Assembly (NCBI GenBank): GCA_051649605.1
Contig: JBOFHK010000006.1
Location: 1-64,000, forward strand
DNA: 64,000 bases
Source: Brevinema_A sp051649605
Lineage (GTDB): Bacteria; Spirochaetota; Brevinematia; Brevinematales; Brevinemataceae
Reading direction: 5' to 3'
Shown here: positions 8,357 through 17,848 of the stretch, piece by piece
How the letters are laid out: every line of letters begins with the position of its first letter
Numbering within the stretch: the stretch's first letter is position 1
The notes under the pieces: model-generated
Database searches by the model: none
What the model saw: only the letters and a program-made list of their open reading frames with translations
What the model was told of the DNA's origin: nothing
Made by a program: the position numbers and the translations under genes

Positions 8357-9478
8357 TTATGAGGATTTACGAGCAGAAACATCAACCCAAACCGCAATCA
8401 AAAGTACCAAGCCTTTTATTGTACCTTGCCATGCTGAATCAAGTCCCAAATAACTCATTCCATTATTAATACTGGCAATAATCACCGCTCCCAAAAGAGC
8501 TCCCAAAACAGAACCCATACCACCAACAAGACTAATCCCACCAATAACACAGGCAGCAATAGCATCCAGTTCACTATTTACCCCAGTAGATGGAACAGCA
8601 GAAGCAAGACGAGCCGTATTTACTAAAGATGCCAAACCAACAACTAAACCGTTTACAGTAAAAACGAGCATAGAAATAAGTTTAATGTCAATCCCAGATA
8701 AACGAGCTGCCTCAGCATTTCCCCCAATAGCATAAACAGTCCGACCATAAACAGTACTATCTGCAATAAGGTAAGAAAGAGCAACTAAGATAAAAAGAAG
8801 AAATACAGGTGTTGGCAACCCTCTATAGCTATTAACAACCCCAATAAATAAAAAGGATAAGCTTAAAAACGTTACTATTCGAAGTATGGTAAAAATACGC
8901 TTGTTTTTGTTAGCGATAAAAACTCGTTTTTTATGTACTTCGATTAAGAGCATTAAAACTACAAATATTCCCCAAAGTATCCACCCCATAAAGTTTGGCA
9001 AATAACCACTTCCAATACTGTTAAACAGGTCATTAGACACAGTGATTGTTTGACCTTTCGTCATAAAAAGCACAATCCCTCGATAAATTAAGAGACTAGA
9101 AAGAGTAACAATAAATGCGGGGACTCCTTGATAAGCATGCCACCAACCATTACATAGACCTAGTAAAGCTCCTAGTAAAAGAGTACAAATGACTACTACC
9201 ATGAGAGGCATACCAGATCGAAGAGATAGTGCTGAAAAAGCACCCAAAAGCCCTAGGAGGGAACCCACTGAGAGATCCACATTTCCTGTAATAATAACAA
9301 AAGACATCCCTATAGACATGATCCCCACAATACTCATCTGACGAAATAAATTGGAAAGATTTCGAGAACTAAGAAATCCTCCATTAGTAAGTAATGCAAA
9401 TAAACTCCAAATAATAATGATAACAAAACACAGCATAAGTAGATTATATTTTTGAGCGAATTTTTTACAATCATTCAT
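8357..9478 (-). CDS. xylH: Xylose ABC transporter permease
   Basis: Permease of a CUT2 (ribose/xylose-type) monosaccharide importer, 373 residues with about ten hydrophobic segments. Hallmarks are the N-terminal G-M-S-F-V-I-I-T-G-N-V-D-L-S-V-G-S region and, near the end, A-A-C-V-I-G-G-I-S-L-V-G-G-M-G. Its start overlaps the ATPase gene by 8 bases. It is the last gene of the xylF-xylG-xylH unit. The next gene downstream has its own copy of the xylF leader, so the unit probably ends here. The xylose assignment rests on the flanking xylA/xylB and on resemblance to XylH. Confidence 0.92.
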   Translation of the reverse strand: MNDCKKFAQKYNLLMLCFVIIIIWSLFALLTNGGFLSSRNLSNLFRQMSIVGIMSIGMSFVIITGNVDLSVGSLLGLLGAFSALSLRSGMPLMVVVICTLLLGALLGLCNGWWHAYQGVPAFIVTLSSLLIYRGIVLFMTKGQTITVSNDLFNSIGSGYLPNFMGWILWGIFVVLMLLIEVHKKRVFIANKNKRIFTILRIVTFLSLSFLFIGVVNSYRGLPTPVFLLFILVALSYLIADSTVYGRTVYAIGGNAEAARLSGIDIKLISMLVFTVNGLVVGLASLVNTARLASAVPSTGVNSELDAIAACVIGGISLVGGMGSVLGALLGAVIIASINNGMSYLGLDSAWQGTIKGLVLLIAVWVDVSARKSS

Positions 9479-10991
9479 TTTTAAACCCTCCGATTGCTAC
9501 ACTCATAATATCTTCTTGACAAAGGTTTTGATTATCTAAAGAAGCTTTTATATACCCTTCACGCATTATAACTACACGATCAGATAGATATAGAATTTCA
9601 GGAAGTTCGGAGGAAACCAAAATAATTGAAGTCCCTTGTTCTGAAATTTTTTTAATATATTTATAAATTTCAAACTTTGCTCCAATATCAATACCTCGTG
9701 TTGGTTCATCTAAAATCAAAATCTCTGGCTGGATCATTAGCAGTTTTGCAATCATACATTTTTGTTGATTGCCACCACTGAGAGAAGAAATTAGATCATC
9801 CAAAGCTCCTATTTTTATTTTTAACTCCTCTATACTTTTTTGTGCGGTAGAAATTTCTTTTTGATAATCTAAGATTCCATAATGAGAACATTGCTCTAAT
9901 GCAGCCATAGTAATATTGTGTTTGATACTATGATTTAACACAATACCATTAATTTTTCGTTCTTCTGGCACATATGCTATACCTAATTCCAAGGCATCTC
10001 TAGGAGATTTGATGTGGATTTCTTGACCTTTAAAATAAGAATTCCCCACATATGTTTCTTGATAAGCTCCAAAAATACAGGTCATTAACTCTGTTCTTCC
10101 TGAACCGATCAAACCAGAAAAACCTAGAATTTCTCCCCTATGGAGTATGAACGAAGCATTATTAACTTTTTTTATCCTAGAGTTTTTTCTATCTAAAGCT
10201 GTATAGTTCTTTGCTTCAAAAATTATTTCCTTCTTAGGATAATATTTACTAGAATCTAGTAAATCTATCTTACGCCCCACCATATGTTCGATGATCTTAT
10301 TTTCTGTATAATTGGCAACAGATCCTTGACTAACACTTTTTCCATCACGAATAATAGAAACCTTATTACAGATACTAAAGATTTCATTAAGCTTATGACT
10401 GATATAGATTGCCGTCAATCCGTTAATCTTTAAATCATCAATAAGTTGTAAAAGATTTCGTGTTTCTTTTTCGGATAAAGAAGAAGTTGGTTCATCTAAA
10501 ATCAAAATTTGTACATCACTAGAAATCGCTTTAACGATCTCCACAATCTGACGCTCTCCTGTGCCTAAATCTTTGATTTTCGTTTCAGGGTCTAGATTGG
10601 GGGCTATCCCTAGTAAAAAAGAACGGGTTTTATCAATCATCTCTTCTTTAAGAAGAAACCCCTTATTATTGAGATAACGACCAAGCCAAATATTTTCCAT
10701 AATACTCATTTCTGGAATGAGATTAAGTTCTTGATGGACAATACCTATACCCGCATCTTCAGCATCTCGAATATTACGAAAGGTTCTTATTTGATTATCA
10801 ATAATAATTTCTCCTTCATAAGATTGATAAGAATATACCCCAGAAAGAATTTTCATGAGAGTGGATTTACCTGCCCCATTTTCTCCACAAAGACCCAATA
10901 TATCACCTTTTTCTAAGCTTATATTAATACCAGATAAAGCTTTCACCACACCGAAATTTTTATGGATATTTTGCATCTCTAAAAGAGACAT
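9471..10991 (-). CDS. xylG: Xylose ABC transporter ATPase (tandem cassettes)
   Basis: Sugar importer ATPase of 506 residues with two ABC cassettes fused head to tail, the arrangement normal for CUT2 systems. The first cassette has Walker A G-E-N-G-A-G-K-S-T (about residues 36-44) and Walker B L-I-L-D-E-P-T-S-S. The second has a degenerate Walker A (G-L-I-G-S-G-R-T-E) and the signature L-S-G-G-N-Q-Q-K (about residue 400), followed by L-I-L-D-E-P-T-R-G-I-D-I-G. It lies 42 bases after xylF and overlaps xylH. It powers xylose uptake with XylF and XylH at the inner membrane. Confidence 0.95.
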   Translation of the reverse strand: MSLLEMQNIHKNFGVVKALSGINISLEKGDILGLCGENGAGKSTLMKILSGVYSYQSYEGEIIIDNQIRTFRNIRDAEDAGIGIVHQELNLIPEMSIMENIWLGRYLNNKGFLLKEEMIDKTRSFLLGIAPNLDPETKIKDLGTGERQIVEIVKAISSDVQILILDEPTSSLSEKETRNLLQLIDDLKINGLTAIYISHKLNEIFSICNKVSIIRDGKSVSQGSVANYTENKIIEHMVGRKIDLLDSSKYYPKKEIIFEAKNYTALDRKNSRIKKVNNASFILHRGEILGFSGLIGSGRTELMTCIFGAYQETYVGNSYFKGQEIHIKSPRDALELGIAYVPEERKINGIVLNHSIKHNITMAALEQCSHYGILDYQKEISTAQKSIEELKIKIGALDDLISSLSGGNQQKCMIAKLLMIQPEILILDEPTRGIDIGAKFEIYKYIKKISEQGTSIILVSSELPEILYLSDRVVIMREGYIKASLDNQNLCQEDIMSVAIGGFKNE

Positions 10992-11033
10992 AATAACTCC
11001 TTATTAATCTATATTACTATTTTATACTATTTA

Positions 11034-12020
11034 TTAATTATAAATTTGTTCTTTACTTACCCAACCATCAGCAATTACTGTTTCTTCTAAATTTTCCTTT
11101 GTTACTTTAATAGGTTCTAAAAATGTTGTGGGGACATCTTTCGTTTTATTATTCAAAGAAGAATTTGCGATAGGTTGTTCTCCATTTGCAAGAGTAACAG
11201 CTATTTTTGCGGCTTCTGTAGCTAACAATCGAATAGGTTTGTATACGGTAAGAGCTTGTTCTCCTTTTGCAATACGCTGAAGAGCAGCAAGGTCAGCATC
11301 TTGTCCTGATACAGGAATAGCTAATCCTTGAGCTTGTAAGGCTCGAATCGCTGCCCCACTAATACTATCATTAGCAGCAATAATTGCGGCAACATTATTT
11401 TTCTCAGCGGTAAGCATATTCTCGATAATAGGTAGTGCTAAATCTGGTAACCAGCTTTGTACCATTTGTTCACCAATAAGGGTAATATCCTCTCGATCAA
11501 TATAGGGTTTGAGTATTTCCATTGATCCCTTCTTGAAAAGAATAGCGTTATTATCATCAGGAGATCCCCCTAAATAGAAAAAACGCCCTTTATTAGTAAT
11601 ATCTAAAATCCCCTCAGCTTGGATACGACCGACTTTTTCGAGATCGAAGCTAATATAATAACTAATATCAGCATTATTAATAAGGCGATCATATGCTAAA
11701 ATAGGTATACCCTCTTGGCGAGCTTGAGCAATAGCAGGGCTCAGAGCATTTCCATCCTTAGGAATTACCACAATAACTTTAACTCCTTGAGCAATCAGAT
11801 TTTCAATGTCAGACGCTTGTTTTACAGCATCACCATCTGAAGAAACTGCAACCACAGTATACCCTAATTTTTTTGCTTCTTCCGTAAAATAATCTCGATC
11901 TTTTTGCCATCTTTCTAGCCGAAGGTCATCCAAAGACATTCCAATAATATTTTTTTCTGAAGAGTCGCTACAAGCACTAAAAAATAGAACGAGCACAGAA
12001 ATAATACAAAGTATTTTCAT
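11034..12020 (-). CDS. xylF: Xylose-binding lipoprotein of the ABC transporter
   Basis: Periplasmic-binding-protein-like type 1 receptor for xylose, 328 residues. The N-terminus is a lipoprotein signal with lipobox F-S-A-C (Cys17). Membrane anchoring of this receptor is usual in Gram-positive bacteria and spirochaetes, whereas enterobacterial XylF is free in the periplasm. Conserved elements include the early G-M-S-L-D-D-L-R-L-E-R-W region and P-V-S-G-Q-D-A-D. It is preceded by leader copy B and follows xylA, so it may be read both from its own leader and by read-through from xylA. Confidence 0.93.
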   Translation of the reverse strand: MKILCIISVLVLFFSACSDSSEKNIIGMSLDDLRLERWQKDRDYFTEEAKKLGYTVVAVSSDGDAVKQASDIENLIAQGVKVIVVIPKDGNALSPAIAQARQEGIPILAYDRLINNADISYYISFDLEKVGRIQAEGILDITNKGRFFYLGGSPDDNNAILFKKGSMEILKPYIDREDITLIGEQMVQSWLPDLALPIIENMLTAEKNNVAAIIAANDSISGAAIRALQAQGLAIPVSGQDADLAALQRIAKGEQALTVYKPIRLLATEAAKIAVTLANGEQPIANSSLNNKTKDVPTTFLEPIKVTKENLEETVIADGWVSKEQIYN

Positions 12021-12122
12021 AATATTCTCCTAAAATTAATTTGTTCAAATAAGTAATACATTCATTAAAACTAGGGCATCTTAATAAGCTATACAGCTCT
12101 AGTCGTTCAAATTTTTGTCCTA
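12016..12122 (-). promoter_or_regulatory. Duplicated leader, copy B (before xylF)
   Basis: Nearly identical to 8242-8345. The match starts at the start codon and ribosome-binding site, and stops abruptly just upstream of the ggacaaaaattt element. The nested ACTAG/CTAGT and AGCT/AGCT stems are conserved. A possible promoter in this copy is TTGAAC, 18 bases, TATTAA, but the equivalent in copy A is poorer (TTTAAA/TATGAA). The two copies flank xylFGH as direct repeats about 3.8 kb apart. Confidence 0.75.
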
Positions 12123-12155
12123 ATCAATAGAGAGATTTACTTATTAAATATTTAA

Positions 12156-13469
12156 TTATTTTATTTTCCAGATAAACTGGTTTAATTTTGCTTCTAATAA
12201 TTCTTGTGATCCACTGGTAATTTTAGGCTCATCAATCGATAAACCGTATTCAGAAAGTTCTTCGAAAGAGATGTTCCCTGCTTCAATTCTCGCTCCGATT
12301 CCACTATTATAGGAGGCGTAACGCTCAGCAATAAATTGTTCGTAAAATCCATCTTGAAGAATCGCATCCGCAACTTTTAATCCCCAAGCAATCGTGTCCA
12401 TACCAGCAATATAGGCATAAACCAGATCTGACATTTCATGAGATCCCCGACGAACTTTTGCATCAAAATTAAGCCCTCCCGTCAGACCTTGGTTTTTGAT
12501 AATTTCTATCATCATCAAAGAAGCTTCATAAATATTCGTTAAAAACATATCCGTATCCCAGCCAAGGAGAGGGTCTCCAAAATTAAGATCCACTGAGCCA
12601 AGTTTTCCACGATTGCGTGCTACTTGCATTTCATGTTGCATAGTGTGCCCTGCTAACGTGGCATGATTCACTTCTAAATTGAGCTGAAAATAGTCTTCCA
12701 ATTTGTAATAATGTAAAAACTCCAAACAAGTAGCCGCATCAAAATCGTATTGATGTTTCGTCGGTTCTTTAGGTTTTGGTTCAAGGTAAAACATTCCCTT
12801 AAAACCAATTTTTTCTTTATAGTCAACAGCCATACTTAGAAATCGTGCCATATGATCAAGTTCTCGCTTCATGTCTGTGTTAAGTAAGGTTTCGTATCCT
12901 TCACGCCCTCCCCAAAAAACATAGCCCCGACCGTTCATCGCATGGGTAATATCAAGCGTTTTTTTTGTTTGAGTGGCAGCTATAGCAAATACATCTGCTT
13001 GCGGAGAGGTCGCTGCTCCATGCATATAACGAGCATTAGTAAACAAAGATGATGTGCCCCATAAGAGTTTCTTTCCCGTTTTATTCATTTCTTGAAGAAT
13101 CAAATTAGTAATTTTATCTAAGGACGTATTCGTATCTTTTAAACTTAGATACTCAGGGGCAATATCGCGATCGTGAAAACAGAAGTAATTGATCCCTAAC
13201 TTATTCATAAATTCAAAACCAGCTTCAATACGCATTCGAGAAGCATCTTCAGGATCTTTACCATTCCATGGGCGTATAGCTGTTTCTACACCAAAAGGAT
13301 CTCTCCCCCCCGCTGCCAGTGTATGCCACCAACTCATAGAAAAAGGTAACCATTCTTCCATAGTTTTACCAGAAATTTTTTGTGAAGGATTATAATGCTT
13401 GAAGGCAAAAATGTTATTACTATCAATACCTTCATATTTGATAGTAGGGATCTGGTGAAAATATTCCAT
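12156..13469 (-). CDS. xylA: Xylose isomerase
   Basis: Converts D-xylose to D-xylulose in the cytoplasm and needs two divalent metals. The 437-residue length is standard. Catalytic His lies in F-H-D-R-D-I-A-P-E (about residue 100). The F-W-G-G-R-E-G-Y-E and N-F-D-A-K-V-R-R-G-S motifs, both family signatures, are present. A strong aggaggatat ribosome-binding site precedes the ATG. It is divergent from xylB, with a shared 215-base control region. A good promoter lies upstream at 13504-13531. The gene is intact. Confidence 0.97.
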   Translation of the reverse strand: MEYFHQIPTIKYEGIDSNNIFAFKHYNPSQKISGKTMEEWLPFSMSWWHTLAAGGRDPFGVETAIRPWNGKDPEDASRMRIEAGFEFMNKLGINYFCFHDRDIAPEYLSLKDTNTSLDKITNLILQEMNKTGKKLLWGTSSLFTNARYMHGAATSPQADVFAIAATQTKKTLDITHAMNGRGYVFWGGREGYETLLNTDMKRELDHMARFLSMAVDYKEKIGFKGMFYLEPKPKEPTKHQYDFDAATCLEFLHYYKLEDYFQLNLEVNHATLAGHTMQHEMQVARNRGKLGSVDLNFGDPLLGWDTDMFLTNIYEASLMMIEIIKNQGLTGGLNFDAKVRRGSHEMSDLVYAYIAGMDTIAWGLKVADAILQDGFYEQFIAERYASYNSGIGARIEAGNISFEELSEYGLSIDEPKITSGSQELLEAKLNQFIWKIK

Positions 13470-13503
13470 ATATCCTCCTAGGAATTAATTAAATGATATT
13501 TTT

Positions 13504-13531
13504 ATTATAACATAGATATTATTCAGGTCAA
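13504..13531 (-). promoter_or_regulatory. Sigma70-type promoter for xylA
   Basis: On the minus strand TTGACC and TATAAT are separated by 16 bases, about 35 bases upstream of the xylA start. It faces away from the xylB promoter, so both should be controlled by the ROK repressor encoded after xylB. I could not recognise a clear operator palindrome in the AT-rich space between the two. Confidence 0.7.
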
Positions 13532-13618
13532 TAGAATTTTTATATTATAATAAATAAATTTTAAATATTTAACTATAAACACTTTAGATATAAAAATCAA
13601 AAATAGATAATAAAAATA

Positions 13619-13647
13619 TTGACGAGAGAGTAAAAGTAATTCATAAT
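13619..13647 (+). promoter_or_regulatory. Sigma70-type promoter for xylB-xylR
   Basis: TTGACG at 13619-13624 and CATAAT at 13642-13647 with a 17-base spacer, about 38 bases upstream of the xylB ATG. Confidence 0.65.
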
Positions 13648-13684
13648 ATATGCTAATATGACTTCAATATCAAAGGAGTGGGAT

Positions 13685-15211
13685 ATGATTACATTAGGAA
13701 TCGATTTAAGTACACAGAGTTGCTCACTCTGTATTTTAGATACTAATAAAAAAAAGAGTGTTATTTCTCACAGTACGATTTATCGAGATTTACCTCAAAT
13801 CAAAAAATCCCCTATGGATAGGGAGAGTCTCTTAATCCCAGCCCCCAATGGGTGTGCTGAGCAAGATCCTAGTATTTTTCTGTATGCTCTTGAAGAGGCT
13901 TTGACTAAAATAAGCCAAGAGAATGATTTATCTCAGGTTGTAGCAATTCAAATTTCTGCTCAACAGCATGGACATGTTTATCTTAACGATAAGTTTCGTA
14001 ATACAATAAAAAATTTAAATAACAAGCCTCTTGCCGAACAATTAATAGTTTCTTACGCTTATCCTTATGCTCCGATATGGCGATCGTCAGACACCTATTC
14101 AGAAGCTACTGCACTTCGACAAACTCTGGGTGGAAAAGAAGCAATAATCCAGCAGACAGGATCTGATTCTCCTTTGCGTTTTACAGGTGCAATTATCAAG
14201 AAATTCGTAGACAAAAATCCCTATATCTATCAAAATACCACTCAAATATTACTTCTTAATACTTGGTTAGCTGCGATTATGAGTGGAAATCCTGACACTC
14301 CTTGTGATTTCGGTAATGGAGCTGGCACAAGCCTCATGAATTACCATACTCAACAATGGGATTCTACGCTTATTTCTTCTATTTCTTCCAATTTATCCTT
14401 AAAATTACCTTCTCTTTCCTCTCCAAATAGCGTATCAGGATATATTGCTCCCTATTTTCAACAAAAATACAGATTTCACAAAAACTGTATCGTTGGAATC
14501 GGCACGGGAGATAATCCCGCCAGTAAAGTCGTTTCTTCTGGTGATATTCTCTCATTAGGCACAAGTTTTGTCTATATGAAAAATACGGATCTCAACACAC
14601 GCGACTTTACTGGGACGGCAAACGCTATGTTTGATGGATTAGGTAACCCTTTTACCATTTTTTGCCGTACGAATGGATCTTTGGTTTGGGATCAAGTAAG
14701 AGAAATATATCAAACCAACTATCTTCAAGCCTCCAAGGCCTTAGTCCAAATGAGAAAACAATTCCCAATTTTTTTATGGCAAGTAGAAAAAGAATCACTA
14801 CCCATTAGCCCACCTTATCAATATCGAGACGATCATCAACCTTCTTTCGAACAAGATTACAGGGGTATTATTCTCAGTTCACTCTGTCTTTTACAAATTT
14901 ATACTAATTCTTTTGGCAAATCACACAAACTATCGGTAACAGGAGGCCCAACTACAGACACAGAAATTTTACAAATCATCGCTAATATCTGGGAATGCCC
15001 TGTTGAAGTCCTCCCTTCTGGGGGAGCAGCGCTAGGAGCTGCACTAGCAGCCTCTATGCTTATCAAATCCTCTATAGATTTAGAAAATTTAAGGTCTACT
15101 CTTGCATCAAAAACCCCTATTCAACCAGATCCCACTCTCTATACTGAATATAAACAATATAAAATACGATTAAGAACAAAATTGGAGAACTTAATTTATG
15201 ATTCTATCTAA
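13685..15211 (+). CDS. xylB: Xylulokinase (FGGY family)
   Basis: Phosphorylates D-xylulose to xylulose 5-phosphate, feeding the pentose phosphate pathway. From the ATG at 13685 the protein has 508 residues. I chose this start because aaaggag lies 6 bases before it and the FGGY N-terminal motif (L-G-I-D-L-S-T-Q-S) begins right after; an earlier in-frame ATG at 13658 lacks a ribosome-binding site. Other family motifs are Q-I-S-A-Q-Q-H-G-H, G-I-G-T-G-D-N-P-A and the C-terminal P-S-G-G-A-A-L-G-A-A. It overlaps the following ROK gene by 14 bases. Confidence 0.93.
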   Translation: MITLGIDLSTQSCSLCILDTNKKKSVISHSTIYRDLPQIKKSPMDRESLLIPAPNGCAEQDPSIFLYALEEALTKISQENDLSQVVAIQISAQQHGHVYLNDKFRNTIKNLNNKPLAEQLIVSYAYPYAPIWRSSDTYSEATALRQTLGGKEAIIQQTGSDSPLRFTGAIIKKFVDKNPYIYQNTTQILLLNTWLAAIMSGNPDTPCDFGNGAGTSLMNYHTQQWDSTLISSISSNLSLKLPSLSSPNSVSGYIAPYFQQKYRFHKNCIVGIGTGDNPASKVVSSGDILSLGTSFVYMKNTDLNTRDFTGTANAMFDGLGNPFTIFCRTNGSLVWDQVREIYQTNYLQASKALVQMRKQFPIFLWQVEKESLPISPPYQYRDDHQPSFEQDYRGIILSSLCLLQIYTNSFGKSHKLSVTGGPTTDTEILQIIANIWECPVEVLPSGGAALGAALAASMLIKSSIDLENLRSTLASKTPIQPDPTLYTEYKQYKIRLRTKLENLIYDSI

Positions 15212-16340
15212 TAAACGCTATCAAAACCGTGTGCAAGAACAAACAGAGCGCTCTATGCTTCAAGCTTGTGCTTTACAAAAACGTTTCACAGGTATTCAAC
15301 TAAGTGAAGTTCTCAAAATATCTCTTCCTACCGTAAATAACTATTTAGAAAAATTTAGAAACTTAGGTTATATTAAAGAAATTGGATTTATTGGCTCAGA
15401 CTTTGGAAGAAAATCAAGGGTTTGGGAATGTGTCTTACTTAAAAAATTAATTTTAGGGGTCGAAATTGATACTAAAGAAATAAAAATCGCTTTATTTCGA
15501 GTCAATGGAGAACTTATTTCTCTCCAAACATATCCTTATACCCTCACTCAAGAAAATTTTTGTTCCATGTTAGAACAATATATTCGTGATTTTTTTGCAG
15601 ACATTAGCCCACAACAACGACAAGATATTCAGAGTATTGGGGTTTCAATTCCTGGTGATATTGATTTCGATCAGAAACATATTATTTTTGCTACCAATCT
15701 CAATCTCAAAAATCTTTCCATTCGTCCCCTAGAAGAAGCCTTAAATATTCCTATTGTTTTAGAAAACGAAGCAAATGCTGCAGCCCTTGGTGAAATTTTT
15801 CTTGATAAAAATCATCTTAATAAGAATATGATTTTTTTATCTATTTCCTACCAAGGGATTGGAGGAGGATTGATTTTTGATGGAAAACTTTATCAGGGAA
15901 CACGTCGAAAGGGAGGGGAAATTGGTCATATGAGTATTGATCTCAATGGTACTCCCTGTTCTTGCGGTAGTAAAGGATGTTGGGAACGTTATTCTTCTGA
16001 GGAAGCTTTACAAAAGCTCTCAGAAAAAACATCACTAGAAAATATCTTTTTGACTAGTGATTTAGAATCTAACCACGTCTTACAAATCTATACTCTCTTT
16101 CTTGGACGAGGAATCCGTAATTTACTTTCTATTTTTGATGTTTCTAAGATATGTATAGGAGGAAATATTAGTCTGTATTGGCAAAAGATTTATCCTTATA
16201 TCTATCAAGAAGTATTTCAGGAAAACCATTTTTATGATACAGGAAGAGATGTTATTTTATCTGCTGCAAAATACCAAAACCATGCCTCGCTTTATGGAGC
16301 AGCTATTATCCCTATTAGATCATTATTTTATGAACATTAA
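15198..16340 (+). CDS. xylR: ROK-family transcriptional repressor, XylR type
   Basis: Sugar-responsive repressor of 380 residues. Residues 1-60 form a winged helix-turn-helix (F-T-G-I-Q-L-S-E-V-L-K-I-S around residue 30). The remainder is a ROK sugar-binding domain with E-N-E-A-N-A-A-A-L-G-E and the zinc-binding motif C-S-C-G-S-K-G-C-W-E-R-Y. A ggagaact ribosome-binding site lies inside xylB. Co-transcription with xylB and divergence from xylA make it the likely xylose-responsive regulator of this island, and possibly of the duplicated leaders. The gene symbol is by context and family. Confidence 0.87.
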   Translation: MILSNKRYQNRVQEQTERSMLQACALQKRFTGIQLSEVLKISLPTVNNYLEKFRNLGYIKEIGFIGSDFGRKSRVWECVLLKKLILGVEIDTKEIKIALFRVNGELISLQTYPYTLTQENFCSMLEQYIRDFFADISPQQRQDIQSIGVSIPGDIDFDQKHIIFATNLNLKNLSIRPLEEALNIPIVLENEANAAALGEIFLDKNHLNKNMIFLSISYQGIGGGLIFDGKLYQGTRRKGGEIGHMSIDLNGTPCSCGSKGCWERYSSEEALQKLSEKTSLENIFLTSDLESNHVLQIYTLFLGRGIRNLLSIFDVSKICIGGNISLYWQKIYPYIYQEVFQENHFYDTGRDVILSAAKYQNHASLYGAAIIPIRSLFYEH

Positions 16341-16539
16341 ATTATTTATTAATAAACAATATCAATAGTTACAAGATACTCCCTTCCTTACATCTGGAGG
16401 AGTTGTTTTAATAACAATAAATCACCATCGAAATAATAGTACTATCATTAAATATTAGTTACAAACACACAATAACATTTAGTGCCTTATTTTTGTGCGG
16501 ATCTACTTTTTATGTTATACCAATTTTTTCTTATAAGGA

Positions 16540-17847
16540 TCAATTAATCAGATTAAAGAGTTTAGGAAGTCCCAAAGAAATCATAGGGATATAAGTTACT
16601 AATAAAAGAGCTGCCGTTAGAGTAAGGAAGAAAGGGCCTAAAAATCGAATCATTTCTTGCATTTTAACTTTGCCAACCGAACAGGCAACAAATAAGACAC
16701 TCCCAACAGGAGGAGTCATATTGCCAATCCCTAAATTGAAAATCATCATAATTCCAAAGTGAACAGGATGCATTCCCAGAGATATTGCAATTGGAAGAAA
16801 TATCGGCGTAAATACAAGAACTGCTGGGGTAAGATCCATAAATGTTCCTATCACAAGTAGACATAAATTCATAACCAATAAAATAATAATAGGATTTGAT
16901 GAGATAGATAATAAAGAGTTTGCAATTAATTGAGGAATACCTGCATAAGCCATCACCCATGCCATCATTCCAGAAGTCGAAATCAAGAACAATACCATAG
17001 CAGAATTTTTTAAGGATATTCCAAACACCTCAATTAATTGACTCCAGGTTATCTCTTGGTAGAATAACGCCAAAATAAGAGAATATGCAACAGCAATTGC
17101 CGCCCCTTCTGTAGCAGTAAAGACACCTAAGACAATTCCCCCAATCACTACGACAATCAAAGAAAGACTGGGGAGAGCATTAAGAATAATCTTAAGAGAT
17201 TTTCGTAGATTTTCACCCTGATAAATAGGATACTTTAGTTTATAAGCATAAATAGAAGCAACAATCATTACAGAAAAACCCATTAAGAGACCTGGGAGAT
17301 ATCCTGCTACAAATAATGCAGCAATAGACGTTCCACCACTAACAAGAGAATATAGAATTAAAGGTCCACTAGGAGGGATGAGAATGCCTGTGGGTGCAGA
17401 ACTAGCATTAACTGCAGCCGAGAAAGCACGGTCATAACCTTCCTTTTCTTGTAAAGGGCTCATAATTCCACCGATTGCAGCAGCAGCGGCAATTGAAGAT
17501 CCTGAAATTGCTCCAAAGAGCATATTTCCAATAATGTTTGTTTGAGCTAGAGAGCCAGGAAGTTGCCCACCCAATAATTTTGCAAAATTTACCAATCTAA
17601 TCGCAATCCCTCCTTTATTCATAATATTGCCTGAAAGAATGAAAAAAGGTATCGCAAGAAAAGTAAAAGAATCCAAGCTTCCAAATATCTTTTGAGTCAT
17701 AGGAAAAAGAAGCACCTCTAAAGGACCAAGCGATAAGGCTGTTAGGATAGAAGATAAGCCAATACCTATAGAGATTGGTACTCCTAAGATAAGAAACAAA
17801 AAGAAACTCACAAATAGTATTAACGTTGCTAAGACTGTTGTATCCAT
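16540..17847 (-). CDS. dctM: TRAP transporter large permease DctM
   Basis: Large membrane subunit of a tripartite ATP-independent periplasmic transporter, 435 residues with about 12 hydrophobic segments. Typical DctM motifs are present: F-L-A-I-P-F-F-I-L-S-G-N-I-M early, G-A-I-S-G-S-S-I-A-A-A-A-A-I-G, and F-N-L-G-I-G-N-M-T-P-P-V-G. It drives sodium- or proton-coupled uptake with the small subunit and the DctP receptor. It starts one base after the dctQ stop. It is the last gene of the GH31-dctP-dctQ-dctM operon and converges with xylR. The substrate is unknown; the GH31 partner argues for a sugar or sugar acid. Confidence 0.93.
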   Translation of the reverse strand: MDTTVLATLILFVSFFLFLILGVPISIGIGLSSILTALSLGPLEVLLFPMTQKIFGSLDSFTFLAIPFFILSGNIMNKGGIAIRLVNFAKLLGGQLPGSLAQTNIIGNMLFGAISGSSIAAAAAIGGIMSPLQEKEGYDRAFSAAVNASSAPTGILIPPSGPLILYSLVSGGTSIAALFVAGYLPGLLMGFSVMIVASIYAYKLKYPIYQGENLRKSLKIILNALPSLSLIVVVIGGIVLGVFTATEGAAIAVAYSLILALFYQEITWSQLIEVFGISLKNSAMVLFLISTSGMMAWVMAYAGIPQLIANSLLSISSNPIIILLVMNLCLLVIGTFMDLTPAVLVFTPIFLPIAISLGMHPVHFGIMMIFNLGIGNMTPPVGSVLFVACSVGKVKMQEMIRFLGPFFLTLTAALLLVTYIPMISLGLPKLFNLIN

Positions 17848-17848
17848 A

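Noticed and set aside
8242..12122. Direct repeats as ends of an insertion sequence or transposon
   Set aside because: No transposase or terminal inverted repeats lie between or beside them, and each copy ends precisely at a start codon, as a leader would.
13470..13684. A classical Bacillus-type XylR operator between xylA and xylB
   Set aside because: I searched the control region by eye and found no convincing TTAGTTTG-type palindrome; only the two promoters are supported.
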